From assembly GCA_964480565.1 (NCBI GenBank), contig CAYZSU010000021.1:1-32356 (forward strand): a stretch of DNA of 32,356 nucleotides. The letters are read 5' to 3'. Position numbers and translations under genes: made by a program. Below, piece after piece: positions 1 through 8,481 of this stretch (the stretch's first letter is position 1; the number at the start of each line of letters is the position of its first letter). The notes beneath the pieces are model-generated. The model saw nothing but the letters and a program-made list of their open reading frames with translations, was not told the DNA's origin and did no database searches. This stretch comes from CAYZSU01 sp964480565 (lineage in GTDB: Bacteria; UBA10199; 2-02-FULL-44-16; JAAZCA01).

Positions 1-24
1 CTACAACAATTGACCCAGTTAATA

Positions 25-78
25 CGTGCCTGGCACTGGATTTCATACGATAAGCAATATGTCGTTCGTGCCTGGCAC
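25..78. repeat. Two copies of the imperfect palindrome CGTGCCTGGCAC
   Basis: The 12-mer CGTGCCTGGCAC occurs at 25-36 and again at 67-78, just downstream of the nagZ stop. Each copy is an inverted repeat of GTGCC and GGCAC around one base. A reverse-complement relative, CGGTGCCAGGCA, lies at 31197-31208 in the other non-coding end of the window. The function is unknown. No U-run follows either copy, so they are not clear terminators. Confidence 0.4.
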
Positions 79-88
79 CGATATGTAG

Positions 89-1063
89 TTATCGAACATA
101 TGTGGAAGTCAATGTGTTGATGCGCTGCAATGATACAGCAATGTGTTCATGGCATATTTCTTTCGATTGATAGGCATTTAGGAGATGTTGATAGGCTTGT
201 TTTTGTTTATCTAGATCGTGGCAGATGAGGATCATATCATTTCCGGCATCTAGTGCATTTATGGCCGCATCATGGACAGGCATAATTTCAGTAATCCCAC
301 CCATAATCAAATCATCACTGATAATCACACCCTTATAATTCATTTCCTCGCGCAAAATAGTCTGTATAATCTGTGATGAAATTGATGCAGGCCTGGCACT
401 ATCCAGCGATGTATACATAATATGTGCAGTCATAATTGTAGCTACATTATGTGCAATAGCATGCATAAAAGGAATCCATTCACGCATCTGCAAATAAGCC
501 TGATCATAGTCTACATATGGAAGAGCCAGATGGGAATCAATGGATGTATCCCCATGCCCAGGAAAATGTTTGGCACATGCCGCCACACCTGTACTTTGCA
601 TGGCATCAATCATCACCCCACCTAATTTTGCTACGACATGGGGATCATTTGAAAATGCACGATCACCTATCACTGGATTATCAGGATTTGTGTGAATATC
701 CATCACTGGTGCAAAATTTAAATGGATGCCACATGCCATTAATTCTTTTGCTAACACTTGACCAATTTCCCTGGCCGCCTCATCTGCATTGTCAGATGCA
801 CCAATAGTTGCCATCGGAGGAACTCGCGTAAATGGCTCTGAAAAACGGGCCACTCGCCCACCTTCTTGATCTACTGATATAATGAGCGGATAATCCACTA
901 AATTCATCAACGACGTCGTTAATTCTCGCAATTGTTGTGGATTTTCATAGTTTCGCTTAAATAAAATCACTCCACCAATATGATTATCACGAATAAAATT
1001 AGCTGTTTCTTGATCCAAAGTCAGCCCATCTATACCAATCATCATGCAGCGACCAATATGCAT
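89..1063 (-). CDS. nagZ: Beta-N-acetylhexosaminidase, glycoside hydrolase family 3 (NagZ)
   Basis: NagZ removes N-acetylglucosamine from anhydro-muropeptides in the cytoplasm during cell-wall recycling. The 324-residue protein has no signal peptide. It carries the NagZ signature KHFPGHGDTSIDSH, the flexible loop with the His/Asp pair, as well as GDRAF and VISDDLIMGG, which contains the catalytic Asp nucleophile. The length fits the single-domain proteobacterial enzyme. The ATG at 1063 overlaps the dppC stop (TAATG), which suggests translational coupling. A later ATG pair at residues 7-8 is possible, but the preceding IGRC residues align with the usual NagZ N-terminus. Its place as last gene of a peptide-transporter operon suggests that the transporter imports murein fragments. 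Family assignment is firm; the operon role is inferred. Confidence 0.95.
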   Translation of the reverse strand: MHIGRCMMIGIDGLTLDQETANFIRDNHIGGVILFKRNYENPQQLRELTTSLMNLVDYPLIISVDQEGGRVARFSEPFTRVPPMATIGASDNADEAAREIGQVLAKELMACGIHLNFAPVMDIHTNPDNPVIGDRAFSNDPHVVAKLGGVMIDAMQSTGVAACAKHFPGHGDTSIDSHLALPYVDYDQAYLQMREWIPFMHAIAHNVATIMTAHIMYTSLDSARPASISSQIIQTILREEMNYKGVIISDDLIMGGITEIMPVHDAAINALDAGNDMILICHDLDKQKQAYQHLLNAYQSKEICHEHIAVSLQRINTLTSTYVR

Positions 1064-1866
1064 TATTTACCCCTTGGTGTCAGATAATCGCGCAAGCCAT
1101 CACCCAAAAAGTTAAACCCCATCACTACCAGCATAATTGCAAATCCAGGATATAAGGACAAGCTTGCATCCACCAATAAGTATTTAGTACCCTGATCGAG
1201 CATCGCTCCCCAGGATGGCGTTCCCACGGGCACACCCAGACCTAAGAATGACAATGATGATTCAATCATAATAACGCCTGCCATACCGAAGCTGGCATTG
1301 ATCACGATAGGACCAATCATATTTGGCAACAAATGCCGAAATAATATACGCCATAAACGAGCACCCATTGCCTGGCACGCAATAATATATTCACGTTTTT
1401 TAAGGCTTAAGACTTGTCCACGCACCAAACGAGCATAAGACACCCATCCACGTAGACATAAAATGATAATTACATTTAAAATAGAAGGCTGCATGAATGC
1501 GGCAATTGACAACGCAAATAAAAATCCAGGAAATGCCATAAAAATATCAGAAATGATTAGAAAACTTTTTTCAAAGATACCACCCATATACCCTGCAATT
1601 AATCCAATAGTAGTTCCAATAACCAGTGATACTGCGACCACAATAAATGCAATGCCCAAGGATATGCGTGCACCATACACCAAGCGAGACAAGATATCCC
1701 TGCCATCCGCATCATGCCCAAATAAGAATTCCACTGACACACCATGAAAGGCCTGGTCAATATGATATTCCATAGGATCATTCCACATCACCCATGGGCC
1801 AACCACCGCAACAATAACCATCAACCCAACAAGTACAGCTCCTATTTTTGTTATTATTTGTGTCAT
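1063..1866 (-). CDS. dppC: Dipeptide/oligopeptide ABC transporter permease, DppC/OppC type
   Basis: This is an inner-membrane permease subunit of a peptide ABC importer. It has an N-terminal membrane segment (IGAVLVGLMVIVAVVGPWV) followed by several more. Between the segments is the cytoplasmic EAA loop (QAMGAR...RHLLPN), which contacts the ATPase. The start at 1866 gives a 4-base ATGA overlap with the end of dppB, typical of coupled permease genes. An upstream ATG at 1896 would add ten residues and has no ribosome binding site. Length is 267 residues, slightly short of E. coli DppC but normal for the family. Neither ATPase (DppD/DppF) is in the window, so they must lie elsewhere or beyond the left edge. 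Confidence 0.93.
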   Translation of the reverse strand: MTQIITKIGAVLVGLMVIVAVVGPWVMWNDPMEYHIDQAFHGVSVEFLFGHDADGRDILSRLVYGARISLGIAFIVVAVSLVIGTTIGLIAGYMGGIFEKSFLIISDIFMAFPGFLFALSIAAFMQPSILNVIIILCLRGWVSYARLVRGQVLSLKKREYIIACQAMGARLWRILFRHLLPNMIGPIVINASFGMAGVIMIESSLSFLGLGVPVGTPSWGAMLDQGTKYLLVDASLSLYPGFAIMLVVMGFNFLGDGLRDYLTPRGK

Positions 1867-2789
1867 GATGACAAATCCACTCTGGGATCTACCCATTTAT
1901 ATAGACAGTCCGTTAATGTATTGATCATTACGTAGATTAACGAAATCAACAAAATACAACCAGATACCACTGCATAATCACGAGTACTAATGGCCTCCAA
2001 CATAAGCGTACCAATACCTGGCCAGTTAAATATCTTTTCTGTAATGACAGTGCCGGCTAGCAATGCACCCGTTTGTAAACCCACAATCGTAATTACAGGA
2101 TTTAAAGCATTTCGAAGCACGTGTTTGGCAATCACACGCGTATGTGGCACGCCTTTGGCACGTGCAGTAATAACATAATCTTTCCCTAACTCTTCAAGCA
2201 TCGATGAACGAGTCATTCGCGATAACATGGCTGCCAGCGCTGCCCCCAATGTCAATGCAGGTAATATTAGTGACGCAGATGATTGATAACCAGAAATTGG
2301 AAAGATATCGACCTTAACTGCAAACAGTAAAATAAGTACAGGACCTAACCAAAAATTTGGCACAGAAATACCAAGTAAGGAAATAAACATGGCTACCTGA
2401 TCCAACCCACGGCCATGCGTCACTGCAGCAATCACACCCAAAGGAATAGCGATAACAATTGCTGAGATCATCGCAGCAAATGCGAGTACTAATGTGGCAC
2501 CTAAATGTTGATTTAACAATGATATCACTGATTCACCCGTAAAATAGGATTTACCTAAATCACCGTGAACAAGCCCCCACAAATAATGACCATACTGCAT
2601 AAGAATGGGTTGATCAAAATGAAAATGCGCAGCTAGCTGTGCGCGCTCCATCTCACTTGCCTGCTCCCCAGCAATTAAATCAACAGGATCACCGGGAATC
2701 GCATGAATGAGAAAAAATACAATGGTCGATAATACAAATAATACAGGAATAATCAGTAAGATGCGTTTGAGAATATATTGTCTGAGCAT
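1863..2789 (-). CDS. dppB: Dipeptide/oligopeptide ABC transporter permease, DppB/OppB type
   Basis: This is the partner permease of the DppC-like protein. The protein opens with YILKRILLIIPVLFVLST, the standard first membrane helix of DppB/OppB, followed by HAIPGDP. The EAA loop is ARAKGVPHTRVIAKHVLRNA, and the C-terminus has the usual ending with WVDPRV. The chosen start (residue 10 of the longest reading frame) has AGGGTG about 8 bases upstream. The longer frame from 2816 has no such site. Length is about 308 residues, normal for the family. It lies 62 bases downstream of the substrate-binding protein gene and overlaps dppC by 4 bases, so dppA-dppB-dppC-nagZ reads as one transcription unit. 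Confidence 0.94.
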   Translation of the reverse strand: MLRQYILKRILLIIPVLFVLSTIVFFLIHAIPGDPVDLIAGEQASEMERAQLAAHFHFDQPILMQYGHYLWGLVHGDLGKSYFTGESVISLLNQHLGATLVLAFAAMISAIVIAIPLGVIAAVTHGRGLDQVAMFISLLGISVPNFWLGPVLILLFAVKVDIFPISGYQSSASLILPALTLGAALAAMLSRMTRSSMLEELGKDYVITARAKGVPHTRVIAKHVLRNALNPVITIVGLQTGALLAGTVITEKIFNWPGIGTLMLEAISTRDYAVVSGCILLISLIYVMINTLTDCLYKWVDPRVDLSS

Positions 2790-2851
2790 ATACTGCACCC
2801 TAATCAAGATAAGCACGGTCAGGCTAAATTAACTTATCCCGTGTTTTTTTA

Positions 2852-4399
2852 CTATTTTTTAAATGAAATATCAGCAACCACTGAAAATCCCGCATCCGTA
2901 CGCAATCGAATACCTTCTAAATCACTCCGATACACAGTGGAATTGCTCTCATACCACATGGGCACCCATGGCAACTCATCGAGTACAATTTTTTGTACCA
3001 TATGATAATATTGTTTTCTTTTCTCAGAATTAATTGATATCCGCGCCTTTTCCACATACCCATCCACAATGCTATTTTTATAGCGATTGCGATTTACACC
3101 ATTTGGCGGCCATTTACTTGAATGACATACATCGTAGAAAAAATCGGGTTCAGTAAGAAGCGACCAACTTAGCGAATATAGTTGAAAATTACCTGACTTA
3201 ATATCCGAATAAAATCGCCCCCATTCATAGGTCTTTACTTCCACATCAACACCAATGGCTTTTAACTGTTGAGAAATCATATGCGCAATATCAATACGCT
3301 CTTTATTATTGGATGTTTTATAAACCAATTTAAACCGTGATTTGGGACCATCGCCATCAGGATCAGTATACCCAGCATTATCCAACAATTGCTTTGCTTT
3401 TTTAACATTATAGTCATACCCACGAAGCGTCGCATCATAGGCCCAGTTGCTAGGTGCTAGCAGTGAATTCGCTTTTTGAGCCAAGCCTTTAAACCGGTGA
3501 GAAATAATGGCATCTCGATCAATCCCATAGGCAAGCGCTTGACGTATGTTTACATCTTTAAGCATAGGGTCCGTCATATTATATCCCAAATATGCAATCA
3601 CCGCACTAGTACCTGTCTCATGTTTAATATTTGGATCTTCTAATAATTTTGACAATAAGGATGCAGGGATCGAATTCATTACCACATGAATATCCCCCTT
3701 CATTAGCTTCATAACACGAACATTATCATCCTTGATAATTTCAAAAGTTACATTGCGAATTTTTGGTTTTAAATGAAAGTGTGTATTAGTCGCCTCTAAT
3801 TTAATAATGCTGTCCTTCACCAATGAGATTAGACGATACGCGCCAGATCCCATAGGTTGCTGTCCGAACTCATTTTTCATCTGTTTGGCATATTTTTCCG
3901 ATACGATTCCCATGGTCCATGTGGTTAAAATAGCTGGGTAAGGCGCGTGCAAATCAAAGCGAATTTTTGTGGGCGATAGCACTGTAATTTCTTTAATTTT
4001 CTCTAAACTCCCCTTAAACGCAGATTTCACGTCTCCTTTTAGAATTGACTGAAAGGTATAGGCAATATCTGAAGTAGTTAACGGATCGCCATTATGAAAA
4101 AATACATCTTTGCGAATTGTGAATACATAACTTTTATCATTGGGCTGCTGGATGCCTGACACCAAATGAGGCTCAGCATTTAAACTTTCTCCAATGCGAA
4201 ATAAACCATCGTAGAGCAATCGATTCATCTTCATACTCATTGCATCCGTGGCCAAGCGCGGGTCCAACATACGCACACCTCGCTCTAAACCAACTATCAA
4301 TGCAGTATTTTCCTTTTTATCCGTACATGCAAATGAAAGCATCCCTATCACAATAATAAATATAAAACCTAATATTTGTACTAAATGACTTTTTTTCAT
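2852..4399 (-). CDS. Peptide-binding lipoprotein, SBP_bac_5 (DppA/OppA/MppA) family
   Basis: This is the periplasmic solute receptor of the adjacent peptide importer. Residues 1-25 form a lipoprotein signal peptide: MKKSH, a hydrophobic stretch, then LSFAC with the lipidated Cys. The mature part has SBP_bac_5 features, including LDPRLATDAMSMKMNRLLYDGL near the N-terminus, FHNGDPLTTSDIAYTF, and the late segments GYDYNVKKAKQLL and YKTSNNKERIDIA. The start at 4399 has AAGGAC upstream; the longer frame from 4444 would bury the signal peptide. Length of 515 residues is typical. The ligand cannot be read from sequence. Di- or oligopeptides are the family default, and murein peptides are suggested by nagZ in the same operon. 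Confidence 0.92.
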   Translation of the reverse strand: MKKSHLVQILGFIFIIVIGMLSFACTDKKENTALIVGLERGVRMLDPRLATDAMSMKMNRLLYDGLFRIGESLNAEPHLVSGIQQPNDKSYVFTIRKDVFFHNGDPLTTSDIAYTFQSILKGDVKSAFKGSLEKIKEITVLSPTKIRFDLHAPYPAILTTWTMGIVSEKYAKQMKNEFGQQPMGSGAYRLISLVKDSIIKLEATNTHFHLKPKIRNVTFEIIKDDNVRVMKLMKGDIHVVMNSIPASLLSKLLEDPNIKHETGTSAVIAYLGYNMTDPMLKDVNIRQALAYGIDRDAIISHRFKGLAQKANSLLAPSNWAYDATLRGYDYNVKKAKQLLDNAGYTDPDGDGPKSRFKLVYKTSNNKERIDIAHMISQQLKAIGVDVEVKTYEWGRFYSDIKSGNFQLYSLSWSLLTEPDFFYDVCHSSKWPPNGVNRNRYKNSIVDGYVEKARISINSEKRKQYYHMVQKIVLDELPWVPMWYESNSTVYRSDLEGIRLRTDAGFSVVADISFKK

Positions 4400-4469
4400 A
4401 GTCCTTGCTCCAATCCCTATTTTACGATATAAATTTAACAACAATTATTTTTAAATAACGCGTAAACAC

Positions 4470-4498
4470 GTATTAACGAACCCCTAATTTCAAGTCAA
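4470..4498 (-). promoter_or_regulatory. Possible sigma70-type promoter for the dppA-dppB-dppC-nagZ operon
   Basis: Read on the minus strand, TTGACT (4493-4498) is followed after 17 bases by TAATAC (4470-4475), about 70 bases before the binding-protein start. The -35 is good and the -10 is weak. It sits in the divergent dppA/dacB intergenic region and overlaps the bases just before dacB. The call is tentative. Confidence 0.3.
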
Positions 4499-4504
4499 AT
4501 AAAT

Positions 4505-5902
4505 ATGATAAAATACTATTTCTTTAATGCATTGCTTATATGCCTATTCATTATTCAATCCCCGGTTACCTTTGCGCGTATGCCTTCGCTTAAATTAATG
4601 CATTCAGGCATTGATCCCAATCATACCAGCATTGTAGTTATGGATATCACGGCAAATAAAATTTTATTTGAACACAATCCCAATCTGAAACTAAACCCTG
4701 CATCAGGAGTAAAGTTAATTACGGCAGCTGCCGCACTATCCAATCTTGGGCATCATTATCAGCTAAATACACATATTTATAGCGACATTCCCCCTCACAA
4801 AGGGCATATCAATAAACTGTATATTAAAGGCACTGGTGACCCCTTTCTAGTTAGCGAACGCATTTGGTTGATTGGCCAGCAACTTCGCGAACAAGGAATT
4901 ACACATATTGACCATGGCATTATTATCGACAACAGCTACTTTGACGATTATGTGCCAAAGATGGCTGGCGATACCCATCGCGCTTATGCAGCTAAAATCA
5001 CACCGACCGCTGTTAATTTCAATAGTGTTACCATTAAAATCATACCAGACCCCAACCACCCTAATCGCACAAAAGTAATGACATCCCCTTCTGTGGATTA
5101 TTTTCACATTCAAAATAAAACAAAAATTGGGAAGAAAAATAATATAACCATTCAATCAACCCCTCTATTATCGGGTGAAAAATTAATTATTACTGGACGC
5201 ATTGCAAACACACCGAAAGGTCACACAATTTACCGAAGCATTGCCAAACCCAATAAATATACGACTTCCGTGTTTAAATATATACTCAATCAACATGAAA
5301 TCCATATAGGTCCGCACTCTAGCTCACATGCAATACCACCATCTGCACATCATTTATTGACCTTTCCGTCATTGCCTTTGCGTGACTTAATTATCAGCAT
5401 GAATAAATTCTCCAATAACTTCATGGCTGAGCAAATTACCAAACATATGGGTGCAACAATGTATGGTGTCCCAGGCACCACAAAAAAAGGACTTCGTGTG
5501 ATACAGTCCTATTTAAATAAAATTAATGTCAATATTAATGAACATGATATTGAAAATGCATCGGGGCTATCCCATATTACACGCATCTCTGCAAAACAAC
5601 TATCCGATGTATTAGTTGCCACCTATAACAACTTTAAAATAGCACCTGAATTTATGAGCGCCCTATCTGTCATGGGCATTGATGGCACGACAAAAAAATG
5701 GCCCTATGCCAAGCAAATGCCTGGAAATGCACGCAGTAAAAGTGGCTCACTTACAGGAATTAGCAGCCTCAGTGGATATATTCCATTACGAAATAATCAT
5801 ATAGGTGCATTTGTGTTCATCTCAAATAAGTTACCAAAAAATCTTTATTCTGCTAGGGATGCTCATGGACACTGGGTCTATACATTATTGGAACGATTTT
5901 AA
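4505..5902 (+). CDS. dacB: D-alanyl-D-alanine carboxypeptidase/endopeptidase, PBP4 family (peptidase S13)
   Basis: This is a periplasmic penicillin-binding protein that trims pentapeptides and cuts DD-crosslinks in murein. It has a cleavable signal peptide (about residues 1-24, ending VTFA). All three serine-peptidase motifs are present: SGVK at 67-70 with catalytic Ser67 and Lys70, SNN at 303-305, and KSG at 412-414. Length of 465 residues is close to E. coli DacB (477). The first ATG has no clear Shine-Dalgarno sequence. It diverges from the peptide importer operon and its stop overlaps the next start (TAATG), so it is co-translated with the lytic transglycosylase gene. Together these genes form a murein turnover and recycling neighbourhood. 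Confidence 0.94.
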   Translation: MIKYYFFNALLICLFIIQSPVTFARMPSLKLMHSGIDPNHTSIVVMDITANKILFEHNPNLKLNPASGVKLITAAAALSNLGHHYQLNTHIYSDIPPHKGHINKLYIKGTGDPFLVSERIWLIGQQLREQGITHIDHGIIIDNSYFDDYVPKMAGDTHRAYAAKITPTAVNFNSVTIKIIPDPNHPNRTKVMTSPSVDYFHIQNKTKIGKKNNITIQSTPLLSGEKLIITGRIANTPKGHTIYRSIAKPNKYTTSVFKYILNQHEIHIGPHSSSHAIPPSAHHLLTFPSLPLRDLIISMNKFSNNFMAEQITKHMGATMYGVPGTTKKGLRVIQSYLNKINVNINEHDIENASGLSHITRISAKQLSDVLVATYNNFKIAPEFMSALSVMGIDGTTKKWPYAKQMPGNARSKSGSLTGISSLSGYIPLRNNHIGAFVFISNKLPKNLYSARDAHGHWVYTLLERF

Positions 5903-7521
5903 TGACACAATCTCGCGAACAAACGATTATCAATATACTTCTTATCATATGCCTCATCTTGGGCATCATCACACTGATACTATTTATCATCCCAGACAAA
6001 GTTGCTATAACGGGTCATGATATACCTCAGGGAGATACATCCTTACCATTGCTTAGGGATATTGTTCCCGCATTACCTCAAACAACGATTCAAAAAAAAC
6101 AACCCTCTATTACATTGCGATTAAATCCTGACCGCACAATACAATCAACTTCCAAAAATAATCACCATGCAATCACACCTTCCCCAAAAAAAATATCACC
6201 CAATCAGATTAATCATCATGCATCTAAATTGTCTACACTGGGCAAAAAAAAGACCTATGCCAATTGGATGCGACACCCAACAGTTTTAAAACAGGACATT
6301 CAATTTTGGATCGATATTTACAGCAAATACACAGGCAATCACGTGGTACTTCATCATCCACGCTATCTTCATATTATATATGATATCGTTGATTTAACAG
6401 ACATTGATCAAAACAATCGTTTGAGCGATTTAGAAAAAGAATTTCAAAAAGAAAAACGAGTGGATAATCGTCGTGATGAAATTGAAGACATACTAATTAC
6501 AATTTCAAGCGGCACGCCAAATCGCTACCTAACAGACTATGCATTCACAATCAAAGAGATGTTTGCAAAAACTAGTGAAAAAGATGCCATTCTTAATGCG
6601 CATAAAAAACATGGCATTCGGGCACAATATGGGCAACGCGATAAATTTAAAAATGCATTACAGTTATCCGGCGCTTATTTAGGAGAAATTGAAAGTATCT
6701 TTGATCAATACAAATTGCCCAAAGAAATCACTCGATTGATATTTGTTGAGTCCATGTTTCAAGTTAAGGCACAAAGCAGTGTAGGAGCCGCAGGGTTATG
6801 GCAATTTATGAGAAGCACTGGCAAACAATACTTAACAATTAATCGTTTTGTCGATGAACGATTTAACCCCATTGAGTCTACCCATGCTGCTGCAAAATTA
6901 CTTCGCTATAATTACAATACAATCGGTTCCTGGCCATTAGCGATTAATGCCTATAATACAGGCTTGGGTCGAATGAAACAGGCTGTAAAAAAATTAGGTA
7001 CAAAAAATATTTCGACGATCGTCAGACGATTTAAGCATCGCAATTATGGCTTTGCATCACGCAATTTCTTCTTAGAATTTTTAGCCGCCCATCATGTCGC
7101 AGAAAATTATCATAAATACTTTGCAGCAATTTCTTTTAACACTCCCATGAATTTCGATGAGCTTTTACTGGAACGTCATATTTCCGTACCGCATACAATT
7201 GCACTTACCAATCACAGCCTCGATGAATTTCAAGCACTTAATCCACAACTCACAGATGCAGTTATATCTGGAAAATTTTTACTTCCCATGGGATATAGCA
7301 TCATCGTACCTGAGGGTAAGCAAAATTTCTTTGCCAAAGCATGTGAACTTGCCCCAAAAAGCAAACGCGGCCCCATTAAACATATCGTGCAAAAAAATGA
7401 ATCCCTCGCATCAATCGCAAAAATTTATGGCATGACATTTAAAGACTTAAAACTTGCCAATCGCGGCATTTCCCGAAAACCCAGACAACGCCAAGCAGTA
7501 ATCATTCCATTTGAGAAGTGA
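5902..7521 (+). CDS. Membrane-anchored lytic transglycosylase with LysM domain, MltD-like
   Basis: This enzyme cleaves the MurNAc-GlcNAc bond of murein to give 1,6-anhydro products, the substrates that NagZ later processes. An uncleaved membrane anchor spans about residues 10-31. A long polar linker and a helical region follow. The SLT domain begins near residue 265, with catalytic Glu283 in FVESMFQ, then GAAGLWQFM and NAYNTG. A LysM murein-binding repeat lies near the C-terminus (about 488-533: HIVQKNESLASIAKIYGM). E. coli MltD is a lipoprotein with two LysM repeats. This version has a transmembrane anchor, a roughly 230-residue N-terminal extension and one clear LysM. The ATG overlaps the dacB stop. 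Confidence 0.9.
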   Translation: MTQSREQTIINILLIICLILGIITLILFIIPDKVAITGHDIPQGDTSLPLLRDIVPALPQTTIQKKQPSITLRLNPDRTIQSTSKNNHHAITPSPKKISPNQINHHASKLSTLGKKKTYANWMRHPTVLKQDIQFWIDIYSKYTGNHVVLHHPRYLHIIYDIVDLTDIDQNNRLSDLEKEFQKEKRVDNRRDEIEDILITISSGTPNRYLTDYAFTIKEMFAKTSEKDAILNAHKKHGIRAQYGQRDKFKNALQLSGAYLGEIESIFDQYKLPKEITRLIFVESMFQVKAQSSVGAAGLWQFMRSTGKQYLTINRFVDERFNPIESTHAAAKLLRYNYNTIGSWPLAINAYNTGLGRMKQAVKKLGTKNISTIVRRFKHRNYGFASRNFFLEFLAAHHVAENYHKYFAAISFNTPMNFDELLLERHISVPHTIALTNHSLDEFQALNPQLTDAVISGKFLLPMGYSIIVPEGKQNFFAKACELAPKSKRGPIKHIVQKNESLASIAKIYGMTFKDLKLANRGISRKPRQRQAVIIPFEK

Positions 7522-7878
7522 GTCGTATATTACAGACATATCCAATCTGAACAACATCGAAGATGGGTATTAATATTTTCCATGCAGACGATGGCGACTT
7601 ATAGGGATGATTATCCTTTCATCGGAGAATGCAATATTTTGAATAAAATCTGTTAAATACAGTTTTCACATACGACTATTTTACGATAACATCGTAAAGT
7701 GGTCAGACTTGCGAATAACTATGGGACTGTTGATAAATAGAAATTTTTGGGGGTTGTTCAAAGATGCGAGAGATTCTAGGGTCCCGCAAATCCGTAAGCG
7801 GATTGTACATGCGAGCACATAAGGGTTCTAAGAAACACCGAAAATGGGAGTTCCCAAGAGCACTCCCACTATAGCAAA
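7522..7878. other. 357-base intergenic region between convergent genes
   Basis: No convincing gene is visible. The region contains a short hairpin at 7680-7698 (TTTACGAT, loop AAC, ATCGTAAA) and the structured repeat at 7723-7868. A degenerate fragment like the repeat tail (AACATCGAAGATGGG) begins near 7552. The hairpin has no T-run on either strand, so I do not call it a terminator. Confidence 0.6.
7723..7868 (+). repeat. Dispersed structured repeat, copy A
   Basis: The copy starts with the head GGGACTGTTGATAAATAG, then TGGGGGTTGTTCA, a variable interior, and the tail ACACCGAAAATGGGAG, TTCCCAAGAGC, ACTCCCA. The interior holds the inverted repeat AATCCG/CGGATT. GGGAGT and ACTCCC in the tail also pair. 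The head, the GGGGTTGTTCA block and the tail are shared with the copy at 23734-23888, whereas the interior is not. It lies directly downstream of the scramblase-like gene. Confidence 0.75.
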
Positions 7879-8466
7879 TTACTCCTTAAATACCATATCA
7901 ATACACATCACCGCAGCTAAAATTAGCTTTCTAATATCACTATCCGCAGGCACACTATCGAAAATATCCAATACATAATTATCTGCGCTGGTAAATAATT
8001 CTTTACCTAGTCCTGCCCATTTCTTTGTCACATGTGCCAATTCTTTTTCACTTTCCATTTCTTTAAAATGAAAATCCCAGCCCGTCCACTTGCCTTGAAG
8101 CACGCATATGGGCATTTCTTTCGCATCCATTACTATAAATTTTCCACCAACTGAAAAGAGTTTTTGCTTAAAATAGCCGATTATCTGTCCACTACCATCA
8201 TATACAGTAATCATGGATACAAAAATAGATACACCGCGCTTGACTGTAAGTATAATGTTGCCGTTCATATCTCGAATATCAATATGAAATGGCGTCATAC
8301 GTTTATAATCAGTAAATCGAAGCAATTTGGTAAGAATACCTAATTTATCCTCACGACATTGAAGCACATGTGAATTATCGTTTAAGTCAAATAAATCAAA
8401 ATTATTGGCTGCCTTAAACATGCCCACATGCTCTTTTACTAAAAACTGATTGATTGTATTCCACAT
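7879..8466 (-). CDS. Scramblase / LURP-one-related (LOR) family protein
   Basis: The 195-residue protein shows the LOR/phospholipid scramblase beta-barrel pattern of alternating short strands. The most telling segments are YFKQKLFSVGGKFIVMD followed by GKWTGWDFHFKE, which resemble the core of bacterial scramblase-related proteins. There is no signal peptide. A hydrophobic stretch near the end (KLILAAVMCIDMVF) resembles the C-terminal helix of the family. The family fold is shared with eukaryotic scramblases and Tubby C-terminal domains, but the bacterial function is unproven. GGGAGAG precedes the ATG. The gene lies 15 bases after the RMD1-family gene and was probably co-transcribed with it, which hints at a membrane-related role for both. 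Confidence 0.75.
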   Translation of the reverse strand: MWNTINQFLVKEHVGMFKAANNFDLFDLNDNSHVLQCREDKLGILTKLLRFTDYKRMTPFHIDIRDMNGNIILTVKRGVSIFVSMITVYDGSGQIIGYFKQKLFSVGGKFIVMDAKEMPICVLQGKWTGWDFHFKEMESEKELAHVTKKWAGLGKELFTSADNYVLDIFDSVPADSDIRKLILAAVMCIDMVFKE

Positions 8467-8481
8467 AATTCTCTCCCTTGT

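Noticed and set aside
517..807. Plus-strand frame of 96 residues opposite nagZ
   Set aside because: It is antisense to a well-supported gene, its composition is low in typical protein features, and it has no start signal.
7680..7698. Terminator for the lytic transglycosylase gene
   Set aside because: The 8-base-pair stem TTTACGAT/ATCGTAAA is not followed by a T-run on the plus strand and lies 160 bases after the stop codon.
7723..7868. Integron attC site
   Set aside because: The element has inverted ends, a variable interior and lies near gene boundaries, like attC. However, attC needs RYYYAAC first and GTTRRRY last, and here GTTG comes first and CAAC last. No integrase or cassette array is present.
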